A DNA stretch of 64,000 nucleotides, taken from Neoceratodus forsteri. Lineage: Eukaryota; Chordata; Ceratodontiformes; Ceratodontidae. The notes beneath the pieces were generated by a model that was not told where the DNA came from, searched no databases, and worked only from the letters and a program-made list of their open reading frames with translations. The translations under genes were made by a program, and so were the position numbers. Shown here piece after piece: positions 45,321-56,929 of this stretch; position 1 is the stretch's first letter; every line of letters begins with the position of its first letter. The stretch covers positions 818,211,001-818,275,000 of the forward strand of contig CM057459.1 of NCBI GenBank assembly GCA_016271365.2, in the 5' to 3' direction.

Positions 45321-45599
45321 TGGGTGGGAGGAAGAGGATCTGTAAATTACAATATCTTACATATTAGGAAATAACAAGTTTACTGCTTAAATTACATAAA
45401 ACAGGATGATAATCAAATTTATGGAAATGTGTTTATACGGATGAACTAAAAATGTGTTTAATGTACTCCTAAAAAATTGTGTAAGAACGAAATGTGATAT
45501 GATAAAAAAGAGTGTTTAAAAAAAAAACTGGCACTATTTATGTTGAACTTTAGATGTCATAAATTGCACCACTTTTCTAATTTTCTATTTCCCTTTTTA

Positions 45600-46200
45600 T
45601 TTTTCTAACTCCTGTCCACGCTGCCTCAAATCTTAGTCTCTTCATCAGAGGTATATCCCATTCTGGATTCCTTCTCCTATACCACAAATTAAAATACTAA
45701 AGACCACCAGTCCCAGAACTTGCATCCTTCATGTGACTCTCCTGGTCTGTGACTGTTCGCAATTGACAAATGCCTTTTATATCCTGCCCTCTAGCAAGTG
45801 CCCTTTCTACTTGATCAAACTGTCCCCATTCCAGGTTTCCCAGCTTTTTTTTTTTGAGCCTTTTGTGTGGGACAAAATCGATGGCATTGCCAAAGTTAAG
45901 CACACATCTTCCTTAGGAGCTTCCAAAGTGCACCCAATCCCCTGCCTCACCCAACTATGCCCACTTGACTCAATCAAACCTTGGCTTCCCCACACAGGGA
46001 GAGCGAGAAGAGGATTCATGTCTGAATTTCTATGTCTCATAAAGAGGTGCCATGTTGGAGAGGCAGGTCCTGAATTCACCATTGTCTGTCTTTGTAGGTG
46101 CAGGAGTCATTTTCTGTATTTTCTTCCAGTGTCAAGGGATGTACTTTGCAATGATATCAAGGCAAGTGCACACGGGATCTGCATGTCAGTGCACTGAAAT
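45600..46200 (-). mobile_element. Possible CR1 RT remnant, antisense
   Basis: Minus-strand translation near 45903-45850 reads 'LNFGNAIDFVPHKRLKKK', very like RT motif A of CR1 (L-D-F-x-K-A-F-D-x-V-P-H-x-R-L). The flanking text has no other clear motif, so the limits are guesses. Confidence 0.4.
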
Positions 46201-47035
46201 CAATGTGGCCTCTTTCTCCCATTGACCCTCTATTTAAACCACCATGTGTTGTTTAGTTGGCAGTATTGTATCAGGAGACAGAATCCTTCTTTCCCAAAGG
46301 AGCAGCATGTCCTCTGGGATGCACGACCCCCCCAGATTGCCTGCAATGACCAGAGATCACTTTGGAACCCCAGTTTACAGCATCACAAGTGGTAGTGATA
46401 CCGTTGTGCCAACAGATTGACTTCAGTAGATATTTTTTAACATATCCACAGTGTTAATGCCATTTCTCAGTGTAATTTAAGAGAATAACCACAGCCATGG
46501 GTGTGGGCTATTTATGTACTAGAATATGGTCCTAAAAGCTGACTTAGCCACAGGGTTTCAGAGTGGCTTAGATATCATGATATATTCTGAAAGTGTTGAG
46601 TGTTCAACTCAATCAAGAACTGGCAGGAGTTGGACATGCCTCTGTGGAGAGACTCATACTCAGAGAACACAAGTGTGGCAAACGGATAATGGGTTAACCA
46701 TGAGAGTCAACCAGAATAAGAACAAGGTGCTACAGGTCAAAGAGAAGTAGGATAGGCCATGCTATAAATAGAAAAAAGGGACTTGTACATTACTGAACTC
46801 TAGATTTAAGCATGAATGCCTGTGCTGCAAGCAGCACCTGCTTTTACATTGGAAAAGGTGTGGAGGAAGGCCTAGTCTCTTTGGGGAAGTTTCAGCAGGG
46901 GCAAAGAAAGGGGCTACAGGAAGAGCCATGAACACCAATAAATCCACATAGCTTGGAACCATGACTGAAGCAGTATGGGTCGTATGAGGTGGTTAGTACT
47001 GTAGGCTAAGGGAAGACTCAGGAAGGGGTCCGATA
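46201..47035. other. No confident feature
   Basis: It may hold the gag side of the DIRS-like element that follows, but no motif is visible. Confidence 0.35.
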
Positions 47036-47039
47036 TACA

Positions 47040-47890
47040 GTGCCATACAGTGGGTCAAGGGGTGCATGGGAAGCAGATCATTTGAAACGTGCCAGCGAAA
47101 GTCCAGAGGTGGTTTGGAAGAAACTGGCAAAAAAGACTATGACAGGGAGGGTGGTAGGTCAATTTTCATTCTTGCCCATGTCTCAGTTGCAAGTTCTACT
47201 GATAGGGCTTGTGCCCAAGAAAGCATCTGGAGAGTTTAGATTGATTAATTGCATGTACCCAGAAAGGGATTCAGTTCATAATCACATTCTGGAGAAACTC
47301 ACTTCAGTGCAATATGCCACTTTAATTAGCATAGCTGACTAAGTCCACAGCTGTGGAAATGAGCATACCTATGTCCAAGCCCAGTACTGAATCAGCTTTC
47401 CTTCTGCTGTCAGTGAACACTAAGTATTATGGGTTGCTGTTCATGAAGTTTGAGGGACAGTAGTATTATGACAAATAAATGCTGATGAGCTGCACCCTCT
47501 CATACACTTATTTTAACCTGTTCAGCACATTTCTGCACTGGGATGTGGCACTGAATGCAGGAGCTGAGCCATCAGGTCACAGTTCAGAACATTATTTTCT
47601 TACTCATGGACTAGTGGGCAGAAGTGATGCAAGCGACTTCTGCACATTTTCAAGAAACTAGGCAGGAGTTTGGGGTTCTTTTTAGCTCAGAAGTAGACTG
47701 GCATACCATGCACTATTATCTATTTCTTTGGCATTGAGATAGAATTGGTGTGGATGGAATATAGTCTGTTCCAGGATAAGCTGGATAGATGGTGGATGAA
47801 GAATGGGATTGTAGTGAAAGTCCCAAAATGTTCCCCTTGGCCTGTTCAGGGCTTGATGGAGTCAGTGAAATTTTCTTGCAGGGTACTTCC
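47040..47890 (+). pseudogene. DIRS-order (Ngaro-like) reverse transcriptase, decayed
   Basis: Open frame 47040-47342 contains 'KKTMTGRVVGQFSFLPMSQL' and 'IGLVPKKASGEFRLINCMYP', the block that opens the RT of DIRS/Ngaro elements (G-R-x-x-G-P-F ... G-V-V-P-K-K-x-x-G-E-F-R-L-I). After stops and a frame change, 'ESAFLLLSVNTKYYGLLFMK' and 'FEGQ' (motif A region), 'MSCTLSYTYFNLFSTFLHW' (motif B region) and 'HYFLTHGLVGRSDASDF' (motif C, catalytic YLDD lost) follow in the right order. Then 'FFGIEIELVWMEYSLFQDKL' gives the thumb. The SINE at 47895 interrupts the element. Confidence 0.8.
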
Positions 47891-47894
47891 AACA

Positions 47895-48127
47895 GGTAAG
47901 TCATTTACCGGCCGGGAGATCAGAGGGCTGTGGGTTTAGTTCCCACATCTGGCACTTGGGTTAATATCCCAGTACTGACACTGTAGTGCAGCGTGAGAGG
48001 GGTGCTGCACTTCTGAGGTGTCATCTTTCAGATGAGACGTTAAACTGAGGTCCCATCTGCCTGGATTACTGGTAGCTCAGGTGGATGTTAAAGATCCCAT
48101 GGCACTTATCGAAAAGAGTAGGGGAAT
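47895..48127 (+). mobile_element. tRNA-type SINE, left part (split by LINE)
   Basis: It begins near 'ggccgggagatcagagggct' with a B-box-like 'gtgggtttagttcccac' (47930). Its body has 'tttcagatgagacgttaaac' and 'ggatgttaaagatcccatgg', a conserved vertebrate SINE body. It is cut at 48127 by the Tx1-type LINE and resumes at 54150 ('tccctggtgtcctggccaaa'). Confidence 0.8.
48115..48127. repeat. Target site duplication, left copy
   Basis: AGAGTAGGGGAAT, identical to 54137-54149. It bounds the LINE exactly. Confidence 0.9.
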
Positions 48128-48465
48128 CTTTTATTTAAATCTAAAACAATCATAACAAAATTATACAAATCAATAATGTATACATAATCACAATAAGGAT
48201 GAAATAAAAAAAACATAAAAAAGTATTAATCCATACAACATCCCCATAGAAATCAAAACAAAACACAAACAACTATTATTCATAACCATATAAGTCATTT
48301 GGAGAAAGAATTATTAACCCTCATTTCCCTCTTTCCCTCTATAACAGTTAAGAGAATTCATTTAGTAACATCTAACTTATCATAATAAGATGCTCTCTAA
48401 AGAAAATCAAAATGTTCCCAATATGTGTGCCAAACCTTTGTTGTCAAAGAAAATTCTTCTGTTCT

Positions 48466-48867
48466 TCACAAAACCTGTAGATCTTTTCGTAATATGAAAA
48501 ATAGTTCCAATGCTGAAATGGATTGTTGTTGCAAAGTAAATCTGCATCTACTTATCCATAGCCAGTGCAAAAAATGTACCATTACCACTCTAAGGGTACT
48601 GTGGTGAAGATTCATCAGTTCAGAAGGAATTATTCCATAATACAATAAAACTGGAGAAGGTGGCAAAGAAAATACCCCCTTCCAACAATTTTTTACCACA
48701 TCCCAAAACTGTACAGCGTAGGGACAATGAAAATATAAATGGTCCATTGTTTCAAGCACTGATACACAAGTAAATCTAGAATAAAATCGATCTTGGAAGG
48801 ATTTGTGTTTTTGATTCCCTTTCACATTAATCCGCCCAAGTATTCCTAACCAAACCGTATCCCACAT
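48466..48867 (-). pseudogene. Tx1 ORF2 C-terminal domain
   Basis: 133 codons with 'GILGRINVKGNQKHKSFQDR', then 'CVSVLETMDHLYFHCPYAVQ' carrying a C-x(n)-E-T-x-x-H-L-x-F-x-C block typical of L1/Tx1 C-termini, and 'FWDVVKNCWKGVF'. The segment between this and the RT (49326-49105) is in another frame. Confidence 0.85.
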
Positions 48868-49366
48868 ATAATCTGGTATTCATGTATCTAAAATATATTC
48901 AGGAATCTGTTTTCGTTGTGGGACAGAAAAATCTACAAAGGGTTGTGCTGAAAAGCTGGATGCTAACACTTCAAAATAAAGTGCTCTTCAAGGAAGTTTT
49001 CTCACTAACTCATATCCAATCTTCCAAAGCTTAATTTTATCAAAAACCCCTTCCCAGTGATTCCCTAACCTGGGTACACGTTTATTTTTATGGACAAATT
49101 TATTCTACCTCCATTCACACAATATACCTTCCAGCTTCCTAGAAACCCAAAGCCCCCAAAATTGTGGACATCCGTTCATCAAGGGAAAAATATTCTTATA
49201 TAAAAATATTGAAAAGAAAAATAAAATAGGGTTTAACATCCCTATACCTCCATCCCAAATTTCTTTATATAAAATATTCCTTTTAATAGGATTAAGCCGA
49301 CTTCCCCAAAAACAGCAAAAAAACACCCTAATAATTTACCTTCTAAATCTTTGGGTAAAGGAAAAA

Positions 49367-50924
49367 TCATACTAATAAATAAAAAAATGGGAACCAAAAA
49401 AGTTTTAACATAATATACACTTTTTTTTTTGAAACCTTCCATTTGTTCCATTGAACAACTTTAGATACACCCACTTGAATGGCTTGTCCCCAATTATAGC
49501 CAGCCATATCATTCCCTCCAAAATAGATACCCAAAATTTTACAGGGCACCATGGATACCGGAAACCCTCCACAAATGTCAGGTTCAGAAGGAAAACCACA
49601 TATCCTTAAAATTTTGGTTTTCTCTGGATTAAGGCCTGCACCTGTAAGTTTACCTAAACTTTGCAATAACTTAAAAGCTATAATTAAGGAATTCTCATCC
49701 TGTAAGAGTAAACATAAATCATTCGCATAAGATATAACTTTATAAAACTGACGATCATATGAATTTAAACCAAAGATTCTTGGAGACCTTTGCAATATGC
49801 GTACCACTGGGTCCAAAGAAAAAACATACAAAAGAGGGCTCAAAGGGCAACCCTGTCTAACTCCTTTATATATACACCGATTTTCTTTCTTAAATTCCCA
49901 TTTTCATAAGGCCTAACATAAGCTAAATTATAACATAATTGTAGCCAATGAATAAATTGTAATGGAATCCCATAAAACCCTAAACAATCCCACAAAAAGG
50001 AATGGGAAACCTTGTCAAAGGCTTTTGCCTGGTCCAAACTAACAACATAACCTGGACCTCTCATATCCTTTGTTTCTACCACTTCCCCATTTGTCAATTC
50101 CCTTAACAAAATCAAAGCATTAGTGATGTTTCTACCAGGTGCTGACAAAATTGGATAGGAGTTAGTAACTCTGACATCACCGCTGCTAAACGATTCCCCA
50201 AGAGTTTCGAAAATATTTTAAAATCAACATTTAGTAAAGTGATTGGTCTCCAATTTTCTATATTGTCCCGTGCTCCTGATTTAAAGAGGAAGATTAACAA
50301 TCCCTCATACATCGTAATAGGCAAAGAATGTTCTAAGATAAAAGAATTAAATAAATTCAACAAAACCTCCGGCATAATTCGCCATAATACTTGATAAAAT
50401 TCACCTGGCAAACCATCTGATCCTGGTGAAGTATTCAACCTTAAACTACTTATCACCCTATCGAGTTCCTGCATCGAAAAACGGTCTATCATTTGTGTAG
50501 CTAAAGTTAAATCCAACCTAGGAAGATCAGCGGCCTGAAAAAGAGGCATGTTTAATTCCTCCTTCTCAGGAAACTGTCCAAATGTCTTCTCTACATAGTC
50601 CTCAGTTACTCCCATGATACCCTTATTATCCCGTACCTCTATATTATGTGTCGAAATCAGGAAAGAAATCACTTTTATTTCCCTTCTCTTCTGACTAGCT
50701 AAATATGGATTTACTTGATCTGCCTTACCCTGTGTACCAAATGATTGTTCCTTCAATAATGAGTGCAATCTATCATATTGGAACTTAGCCATCTTATCCC
50801 TAATATTGTCAATTTCGAACACCAAATCCTCCCCTCCCACATACTGTTGAGAAAGCAACTCCTCAGATTGTGACTTATAGCTCAAGTATTCATTTAATTG
50901 AGAGAGTGCTCTCAGACTCCCCAT
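49367..50924 (-). pseudogene. Tx1 ORF2 reverse transcriptase (frameshifted)
   Basis: Three overlapping frames, 50924-50112, 50148-49840 and 49843-49367. Motifs: 'SLRLNTSPGSDGLPGEFYQ', 'NWRPITLLNVDFKIFSKLL', 'VSLDQAKAFDKVSHSFLWD' (motif A Asp), 'LSPLLYVFSLDPVV' (after motif B), 'ISYANDLCLLLQDEN' (motif C) and 'GAGLNPEKTKILRI'. The motif C box reads Y-A-N-D: the first catalytic Asp is Asn. The frame changes are small and local, consistent with indels in a once-continuous ORF. Confidence 0.93.
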
Positions 50925-51790
50925 AATTTAAAAAAAAACACCATACAACATTTAAAGTCTTCCCACCATTGGCCAAGATTCTCATATAGTTCCACTGTAG
51001 TAACTTTATCCCAAATTATAATTTCCAACTGATGAATAACTTCACTATCCAGCAATATCAAAGTATTTAGTCTCCAAATACCTCTACCTACATCCCTCTG
51101 AATGGGCACTGAAACCCGAAACCCAATTAGCCAATGATCTGAAGTTTCTATCGGAATAGTTGCTACTTCTGCTAAAGGTAGTGTCTGCTTAACAAAAAAA
51201 AAATCTATTCTAGAAAATAACTGCCCTTTATAAAAGGTAGGTTTTGCCTTCCCTAAACGCCCCAAATGAACGTCTTGTAAACCAGCCAATCAAACAATGG
51301 TCTTTAACATTGTTTTGTCACAAAATTGTTTCCCTTTAATAATCCGTTCTTGGAGATCGATATTAAAATCTCCACCCCAAAAAATCTGGTGACTAGTATG
51401 TAAAAAAGGCTGTATTTTTTGTAACAGCTTAACCCTTAAAGCCTTGGTTTGAGGTCCATACATATTAATCAGTCTGTAAGAAACCGAATCTAACACAACA
51501 TCCAGTAACAAAACCCGTCCCGGTTCCAGATCTACCGTCCTCAAAATTTTAACCTTGGACATGGTGAAACAAAATCCTACACCACAGCAAACCTCCGTCC
51601 CTATAGACCATACAGTACTACCCCATTTCCAATCATCTGAAGCTTGGTTCGTTTCAATACTTGAATGGAACCTGGTATCCTGTAAAAAATAAACACCATA
51701 ATCCAAATGTTACAATATCCCAAAAGTAGCTATTCGTTTTGCTGCAGACTTAATACTATTAACATTTAGACTAACTACCGACAAACTGAA
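50912..51790 (-). pseudogene. Tx1 ORF2 endonuclease
   Basis: From about 51790 the minus strand reads 'VVSLNVNSIKSAAKRIATFG', a stop, then 51706-51290 with 'YGVYFLQDTRFHSS' (catalytic acidic residue position), 'YRLINMYGPQTKALR' and 'FWGGDFNIDLQERI' (GDFN motif). 51289-50912 continues with 'FSRIDFFFVKQTL' and 'ETSDHWLIGF' (SDHW/H motif), then the linker to the RT. An AP-type endonuclease, here disabled by one stop and one frame change. Confidence 0.9.
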
Positions 51791-54125
51791 TGACTCAGGG
51801 AGGAGGTTTCGGAATCTTCCGACTAGATCTTGTTATTCTTTTCTGCACTTTCTGGGATTTAGAAAGCTTGGGCTGTGACCCAGTTTTTTGTAATGGTTCT
51901 GCTTCAGTGAAGGGACTATCTGCAGACATAGGTATGCTATTTCCTATTGGATGCTCTAGATCTACCTAATCTCCCCAAGTGGAGAAAACTGAAAATCTAT
52001 TATTAAGAGGTAAAGGAGACAAAGGAGGTCCTTCACTCGCTGCTAAAAAATTTTCCTCCTGTGAGGAGATTCCTATTCCTATTGAAGTCTGTACATCATC
52101 CACTCCGTCCAAATCCACACTTTGTTCCACTGTAGATGAAACTGCCCCAGCATGCTTCTCTATGGAAAGCCCCAGAAGAGGACCCTTACGAGAAGGAGAA
52201 CTCTGAGGTGTAACAAACGGAGTTTCCTTATCTCCCCCTCTTCAAACTTGAGAATTATCTACAATCATCTCTAAAGGGGTTTTAGGACTCACAAAATTAG
52301 GGTCTCGTTGATGAGACGGAAAATCCTGAATTTTACTTTCCAATCCCCTACCCTACCCACCCTCCTCCTCCTACCTTTCTTCTCCTTCTTCCTACAGGGA
52401 ATGATTCTGAAGGGAAAAAGGGTGTCCTGGCTTGATTCAAAAAATATTCATGATCCGAGGCATCATCTAAATTATGTTCAGCCCATGGACACTCAGCAAA
52501 GGAATGAGCCGCATCTCCACATAAATCACAGATCGGAGAAGCCTGACAATTAACTGCTGAATGGCCCAGTATTCCACTGTGAAAACATTTAACTTGATCA
52601 CACTCATTACTTAAGTGCAGTAAAGAACCACATTTATAACAACTCTTTGGTTGTCCTGCATAAAACAAAATCCCCCTGTCCCTCCCTAAAAAGAAAGAAC
52701 TCAGGAGATGTTGTATACCCTGTTCAGTTTGAGTTAATTGTACTTTAATAGTCCAGCCCCCAGTCCAGAAACCATTTCCATCCATAATGGGCCTGGGATG
52801 GTCAAAGACTGTACACCTTTTTTCTAGCCAAAATAAAATATTACCAACGTTAACACCTTCATTACGAAAAAGAAGAGTAACAGTCTTAATCGTAGGCTTC
52901 GTAATTGGAATAGCTAAAAAGTCCTTCCAAAGGTCTGTGTCTTTAAGGTCATAGTACAATCGCCAAAATTTATCCAAAGCCATCATAGTACAAAAGCTGA
53001 CATTGTATATTTTATCTCCTGGGGCGTGAATAAATGCATATATATCAGCTGGAGAAAACCCCAGCGAGTCAATTATTAACTTTTTGCCCACCCATAATCT
53101 ATCAGGGACAATTGGGGCCAGACCTTTGTAGTGCAGACGTACCAAGTATCGACTTTTTGCTGCTTCGGCTGGTTTCTGAAATAGGCCAGCATAAGTCTGT
53201 TTTCGTCCAGTCACATTAGACAGTACCTCATGTTCCTTATGCGTTCCATCAACGACAATTGGGACCGACTCATTTCCTGGCCTACCAACCTCACACCAAA
53301 GTCACTGTCAGTAATACCAATAGAAGATTTTTGTGGTAAGCTTGTAGAAGAAAAATGTGACAAAACAGTCCGAGCAGAAACCGAGTTCAAAGAAACCACT
53401 TCACTCGCGTCTGGCGCAGTTCTACGAACCACCGCCTCACTTACAGGATGCGCAGACTCAGTAACTACAGATGGGGACTCTAAATGTCCTGGGACCATTG
53501 TGTGCTGAGCCCAAGAAATAATACAGCAGTTATCTACCACTTCTTCACTAGGCAATCCAATAATTCCAGTTACAGGGATATTCGGGTCAGGAACCCAAAT
53601 TCCTTTTTGAAGAATCCATCCAGCACCACCAAGAGCTTTCCCTGGGGTCCAATCCATGGAGGAGCCACTAAAACTCATGTCCCCATCAGCAAATGACTCG
53701 AAATCAGTAGTTTCTCTCTGCACCTGCAAAGTATCCAATATTGTTTCAGAAGGTAAGGCTTGAGGCAAACGTTTATTCCCTTCTTGTATTGGGCTAACAT
53801 TAGATCTTTTCCGCTTCATACGTTCATCAGCTAAACGTAATTTTTGAACCTGAAACTCTGATTCAGCAGCCTGTAACAGGTCTAATAGATGCTTTTTCTT
53901 ATCCTCCAACTGCACCTGTAACAACCGTTCTTCTTCCAATCCTGGGTTATTACCCAAATGTCCATTTCCCGACTGATGCTGGCATGCCATTACTCCCTGA
54001 TCCATACTTTCTTCTTGAGCTGATACTGTGTCCAGAGCTGCAGCACCACATCCTTCCTCTGCCTCAGCAAGCTCCAAACTGGAATTCTCCATCCTGAAAG
54101 CTGGAACCAGCCCTCTACTGGCCAC
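51791..54125 (-). pseudogene. Tx1 ORF1 with three CCHC knuckles (two frames)
   Basis: The likely start is the ATG giving MENSSLELAEAEEG, about 34 nt inside the first open stretch (54125-53211). That frame is acidic and has a coiled-coil-like helix 'LQVQLEDKKKHLLDLLQAAE'. It stops at 53211, just where the second frame (53214-52348) begins, so one indel or stop separates them. The second frame has 'TYAGLFQKPAEAAKSRYLVR', an RRM-like region and zinc knuckles 'CYKCGSLLHLSNEC', 'CFHSGILGHSAVNC' and 'CDLCGDAAHSFAEC'; the middle one has Ser for the second Cys. The tail to 51791 is low-complexity. It would bind LINE RNA. Confidence 0.88.
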
Positions 54126-54136
54126 AAAGCGCCAGC

Positions 54137-54149
54137 AGAGTAGGGGAAT
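54137..54149. repeat. Target site duplication, right copy
   Basis: AGAGTAGGGGAAT, identical to 48115-48127. Confidence 0.9.
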
Positions 54150-54260
54150 TTCCCTGGTGTCCTGGCCAAATTTCCCTCATTCACTAAAAATACTACCAAC
54201 AGCTTAATCTGGTTCAAGGTCAGTTGGCATTCATCTGTATCCCCTTCCCCCGGGTCGTTC
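54150..54260 (+). mobile_element. tRNA-type SINE, right part
   Basis: 'tccctggtgtcctggccaaa' and 'tttccctcattcactaaaaa' resume the SINE interrupted at 48127. The end near 54230-54260 is not sharply defined. From here to 54740 nothing else is recognised. Confidence 0.75.
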
Positions 54261-54739
54261 CTGAAAATAGGCAGGATTTTCCTAGTGCACTTACCCAGTC
54301 AACAAAAACTAAATAAAAAATAAATAAATACTTGTTGGCTAGCCATAGCCACAAAAGGTGAGAAGAAAGCTCCCCACAGGATCAGGGTGATGGATCATAT
54401 CAGGGAAAAACTTAGATTATGGGCCTTCTTAGGAGGGTTGTTATAGCAGATCAGGGAAATGGTTAGCAGAGATATACAATTGCACACTGATGTATTAGGT
54501 GATGTGGAGGCCTATTTGTCTGGCTCCTCATGTCAGTGGAATGGCCAGAAGAATGGACAGTAAAGGGTCTAAAGTCTCCTTTTATTATCTATTTTATTGT
54601 GTTTGTAATAAAATTGATATATTGATTTTATTTCTTGTAATGACGTTTAACCAAGTCAAATAAATAAACATTGATTGACTGGTCTGGTATAACCTTCTTG
54701 AGTTTTTCCCCATTTTAATGACGTTGCTCATCTGGGGGC

Positions 54740-54970
54740 AAATGGCTCAGGATGTGTGAGACATTTAGATCAAACAATGTGGGGGTGTAAAAAACATTAA
54801 TCTGCAGTATGGTTCAGTGGACCACACTAGGAATCTAATGAGGAATTTTGTATTAAACTACTTACTACTTAACAATGTATATCATTCAAGTCAAAGCATA
54901 TGCCTGAAGTGGAAAATGGGGACTGTTGATTCTCTGATTTACTTACGGTGGCAGGACCCTGGCTCAAGAG
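54740..54970 (+). pseudogene. DIRS/Ngaro-like RNase H remnant
   Basis: Broken frames give 'RSNNVGV' near 54767 (the F-x-S-D-N-x-A-V block of DIRS RNase H, Asp changed to Asn), 'NLMRNFVLNYLLLNNVY' (about 54832-54885) and, across a frameshift, 'KSKHMPEVENG' and 'DSLIYLRWQ' (the H-x-P-G-x-x-N-x-x-A-D-S-L-S-R-F-x-W block). The order matches the C-terminal half of DIRS RNase H. It therefore continues the RT at 47040-47890 once the nested SINE and LINE are removed. Confidence 0.65.
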
Positions 54971-55500
54971 GCATTAAAGCACCCTTAACAGGTATTATAG
55001 AGCCTACAGCAGCGGTGAATAGGGAATGTGGATGCTGATTGGTCAGCCACTGACTCCCAGCACCAAGCAGGTTTATATTTGGGAGTCAAATGGTTCCTGG
55101 TCGTAAGGGTAAATGCAGGTTATTTGAAACAGTGGTCTGTACTGGAGCTACATCTCTGTACCTTCTTCTTGCAGGCCACTGCTAGGGGAGCATTGCATCA
55201 GTCAGTCAGTCAGTCAGAATGTGGTGAGATTATTGTAGTTCTCTGTGATCATGAGCATCACAAATCACTCCCAGCATTTAAGGTCAGCTAGATGCCATAA
55301 TGCTGGGCAAGGAGGGGGCAAGGCCACAGGATACCAGGCACTCATTAGCACCAGTGGTCATGGAAGACACTTGGGTATCACTACACAATAGCTCTAAAAG
55401 CTGATATGAGACACTGTGGTTAGCAACGGCCTACATGGTGGCCTTTTGTGGAGACTTGTGAGCCTCAGAGGCAATATGTCATGGACAAAGTCATGCGTGG
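54971..55500. repeat. Unassigned; contains (CAGT)n
   Basis: A short tetranucleotide run, five CAGT units, lies at about 55198-55217. This interval should hold the recombinase part of the DIRS-like element, but I see no R, H-x-x-R or Y motif. Confidence 0.4.
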
Positions 55501-55502
55501 AA

Positions 55503-55594
55503 TACCACGTGAAACATATAACGTGGTGTACTAGAGCAACAGGGTACAAAACCATGCAAGGCACATATGTTGCATGCAGTTTTGTACCCTGTTG
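55503..55594. repeat. Two adjacent hairpins
   Basis: TACCACGT / ACGTGGTGTA (55503-55530) is followed by CAACAGGGTACAAAA (55537-55551) pairing with TTTTGTACCCTGTTG (55580-55594), with an inner CATGCAA / TTGCATG. The second has a perfect 15-bp outer stem. Confidence 0.75.
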
Positions 55595-55639
55595 TGCATG
55601 GGTGGGAGGAGGAGTGATGTGGAGCTCAAGACCTCTGTT

Positions 55640-55755
55640 GGGGAGGTGGTCCACCGAGCTGCTGCCATGGCTCAGTGGGATGAGCCACAGCAATGCAGGT
55701 GTGCTATGCATCTGTGGACTGGGACTCAAATCTCGGTCCCAGACTTTTGCGAAAC
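55640..55755 (+). mobile_element. Possible tRNA-derived SINE head
   Basis: 'ccatggctcagtgggatgag' (A-box-like) and, about 50 bp on, 'gggactcaaatctcggtccc' (B-box-like, able to form a T-arm) have the spacing of a tRNA gene. No second copy occurs in the window. A GGGGGGC / GCCCCCC pair follows at about 55879-55895. Confidence 0.4.
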
Positions 55756-56925
55756 CTCACTGTGTGGTTTATTTTTTTCTTTCCAGCAGTGTTTCTCCTA
55801 GTCCCCATGTTGAACCCCCCCAGGAGTTGATTATATTAAGGAGGGTTCGGGGGATGTAGCCCCTCTAATTGGGGTGTGGGGGGCAGAGCCCCCCGCTGAA
55901 AACAAAGAAGCCACTAGCTTCTTTAGCTGAAATGTGTTTTGGCAGTGTGTCTCAGTGGCAGTATTGTATCTGCTCTGTTTACTGTCCAGTACATGGCTGT
56001 GCTGTTATGTCATATGACATAATGACCCTGTGCTGACCAAGAGTATGGAAGATGGGGTGGGGAATTGTTGATTGAGGATGGGTTTTGCATAGGAGAGAAG
56101 GTGATTACCAGGACACAGAAATCAAAGATCAGTCACAGTTGTGTACTGCAGGTTGTTGTTTGCAGGTCATGACCCCAGTAGGGGTCTAGTGGGATGAGGT
56201 GCACCCCATCTGAAAATATTAAACAGAGGCTCAACCAGCTTTCCATCATTTCTTTAGGCACCAGGATGCTACCAAGCTGATGACATTCCAATTCCATAGG
56301 GTTATGAAAATGATATTAGCCAGCTTGTGGAGACTCAACTAGGTTTGAAACTCCTTCATTCAGGACAGGGCTACCCCTCCCCCCAAGGAGTGTTCCAAGG
56401 AGCCTCAGAGATGGGATTCCAGGCCATGAGGATTGTGTTGGTCTTAAATACACAAGAGGCACAGCTATTGCTAGTAGTGGTGCCAAGTATTTCACTCTCT
56501 TCTTTCATTAGTGGGGGCTAAGATGGGCACATGGGAGGTTCATGTGTGCGGACACTCTAATGTTTATTGAGCAGCAGCTACAGCATGGGAAATGATGGTT
56601 GGACTCCAACTGTACTTCATGAATGGGGATGTATAGATCACCTGACTGGGCTGGTAGGGTATGAATTTGGAGGCAAAAAGGAGTGGATGTGCATGTGCAC
56701 TCTGTGGTGTCAACACAGCTGCAGGTATGGGGTTAAATCAGACCCAAAGGCATGCAAGACAAGTAAAATAGTACTGAAATCAGGAGTCTCAACGCCTTCA
56801 CCAAGCATACAAAATAAAGAGGCAAATTCCAAAAGTTATTTCAGCTATTTAGCAAATTTATTATGGCAGCAGGCGAATACAAATGCAACCTCAGTCCATT
56901 CAGTGGACCACAAGCTCTGGCACTT
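55756..56925. other. No confident gene
   Basis: Short open frames at 56327-56521 and 56567-56935 end in serine-rich or unclassifiable text. This may be part of the DIRS-like element between RNase H and the hydrolase. Confidence 0.3.
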
Positions 56926-56929
56926 TTCT

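Larger units (their letters stand above)
37430..45528 (+). mobile_element. L1-type LINE with nested MITEs
   Basis: Plus-strand LINE with an ORF1 region (37530-39480), endonuclease (from 39867), reverse transcriptase (41930-43120) and C-terminal region (43136-45320), ending in an A-rich tail near 45510-45528. Its overall A-richness is typical of L1 sense strands. It is interrupted by two insertion blocks (about 40797-41565 and 42041-42395). Stops and frameshifts are dense throughout, so it is old. No target duplication was found. Confidence 0.85.
48128..54136 (-). mobile_element. Full-length Tx1-type LINE
   Basis: 6009 bp between identical 13-bp target duplications, read on the minus strand. 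The 5' UTR is only about 45 bp, then ORF1 (two overlapping frames) and ORF2 (endonuclease, RT, C-terminal Cys/His block). ORF1 with three CCHC knuckles and ORF2 of this type identify the Tx1 branch of the L1 superfamily. The 3' end (near 48128) is ...AAATAAAAG without a long poly-A. Several frameshifts disable ORF2. Some Tx1-clade elements are site-specific, which makes the exact landing point worth noting. Confidence 0.93.

Noticed and set aside
55860..55905. GGGGGG/CCCCCC hairpin as a terminator-like structure
   Set aside because: Short GC-rich inverted repeats are common next to repeats, and intrinsic terminators are not relevant in this genome type.
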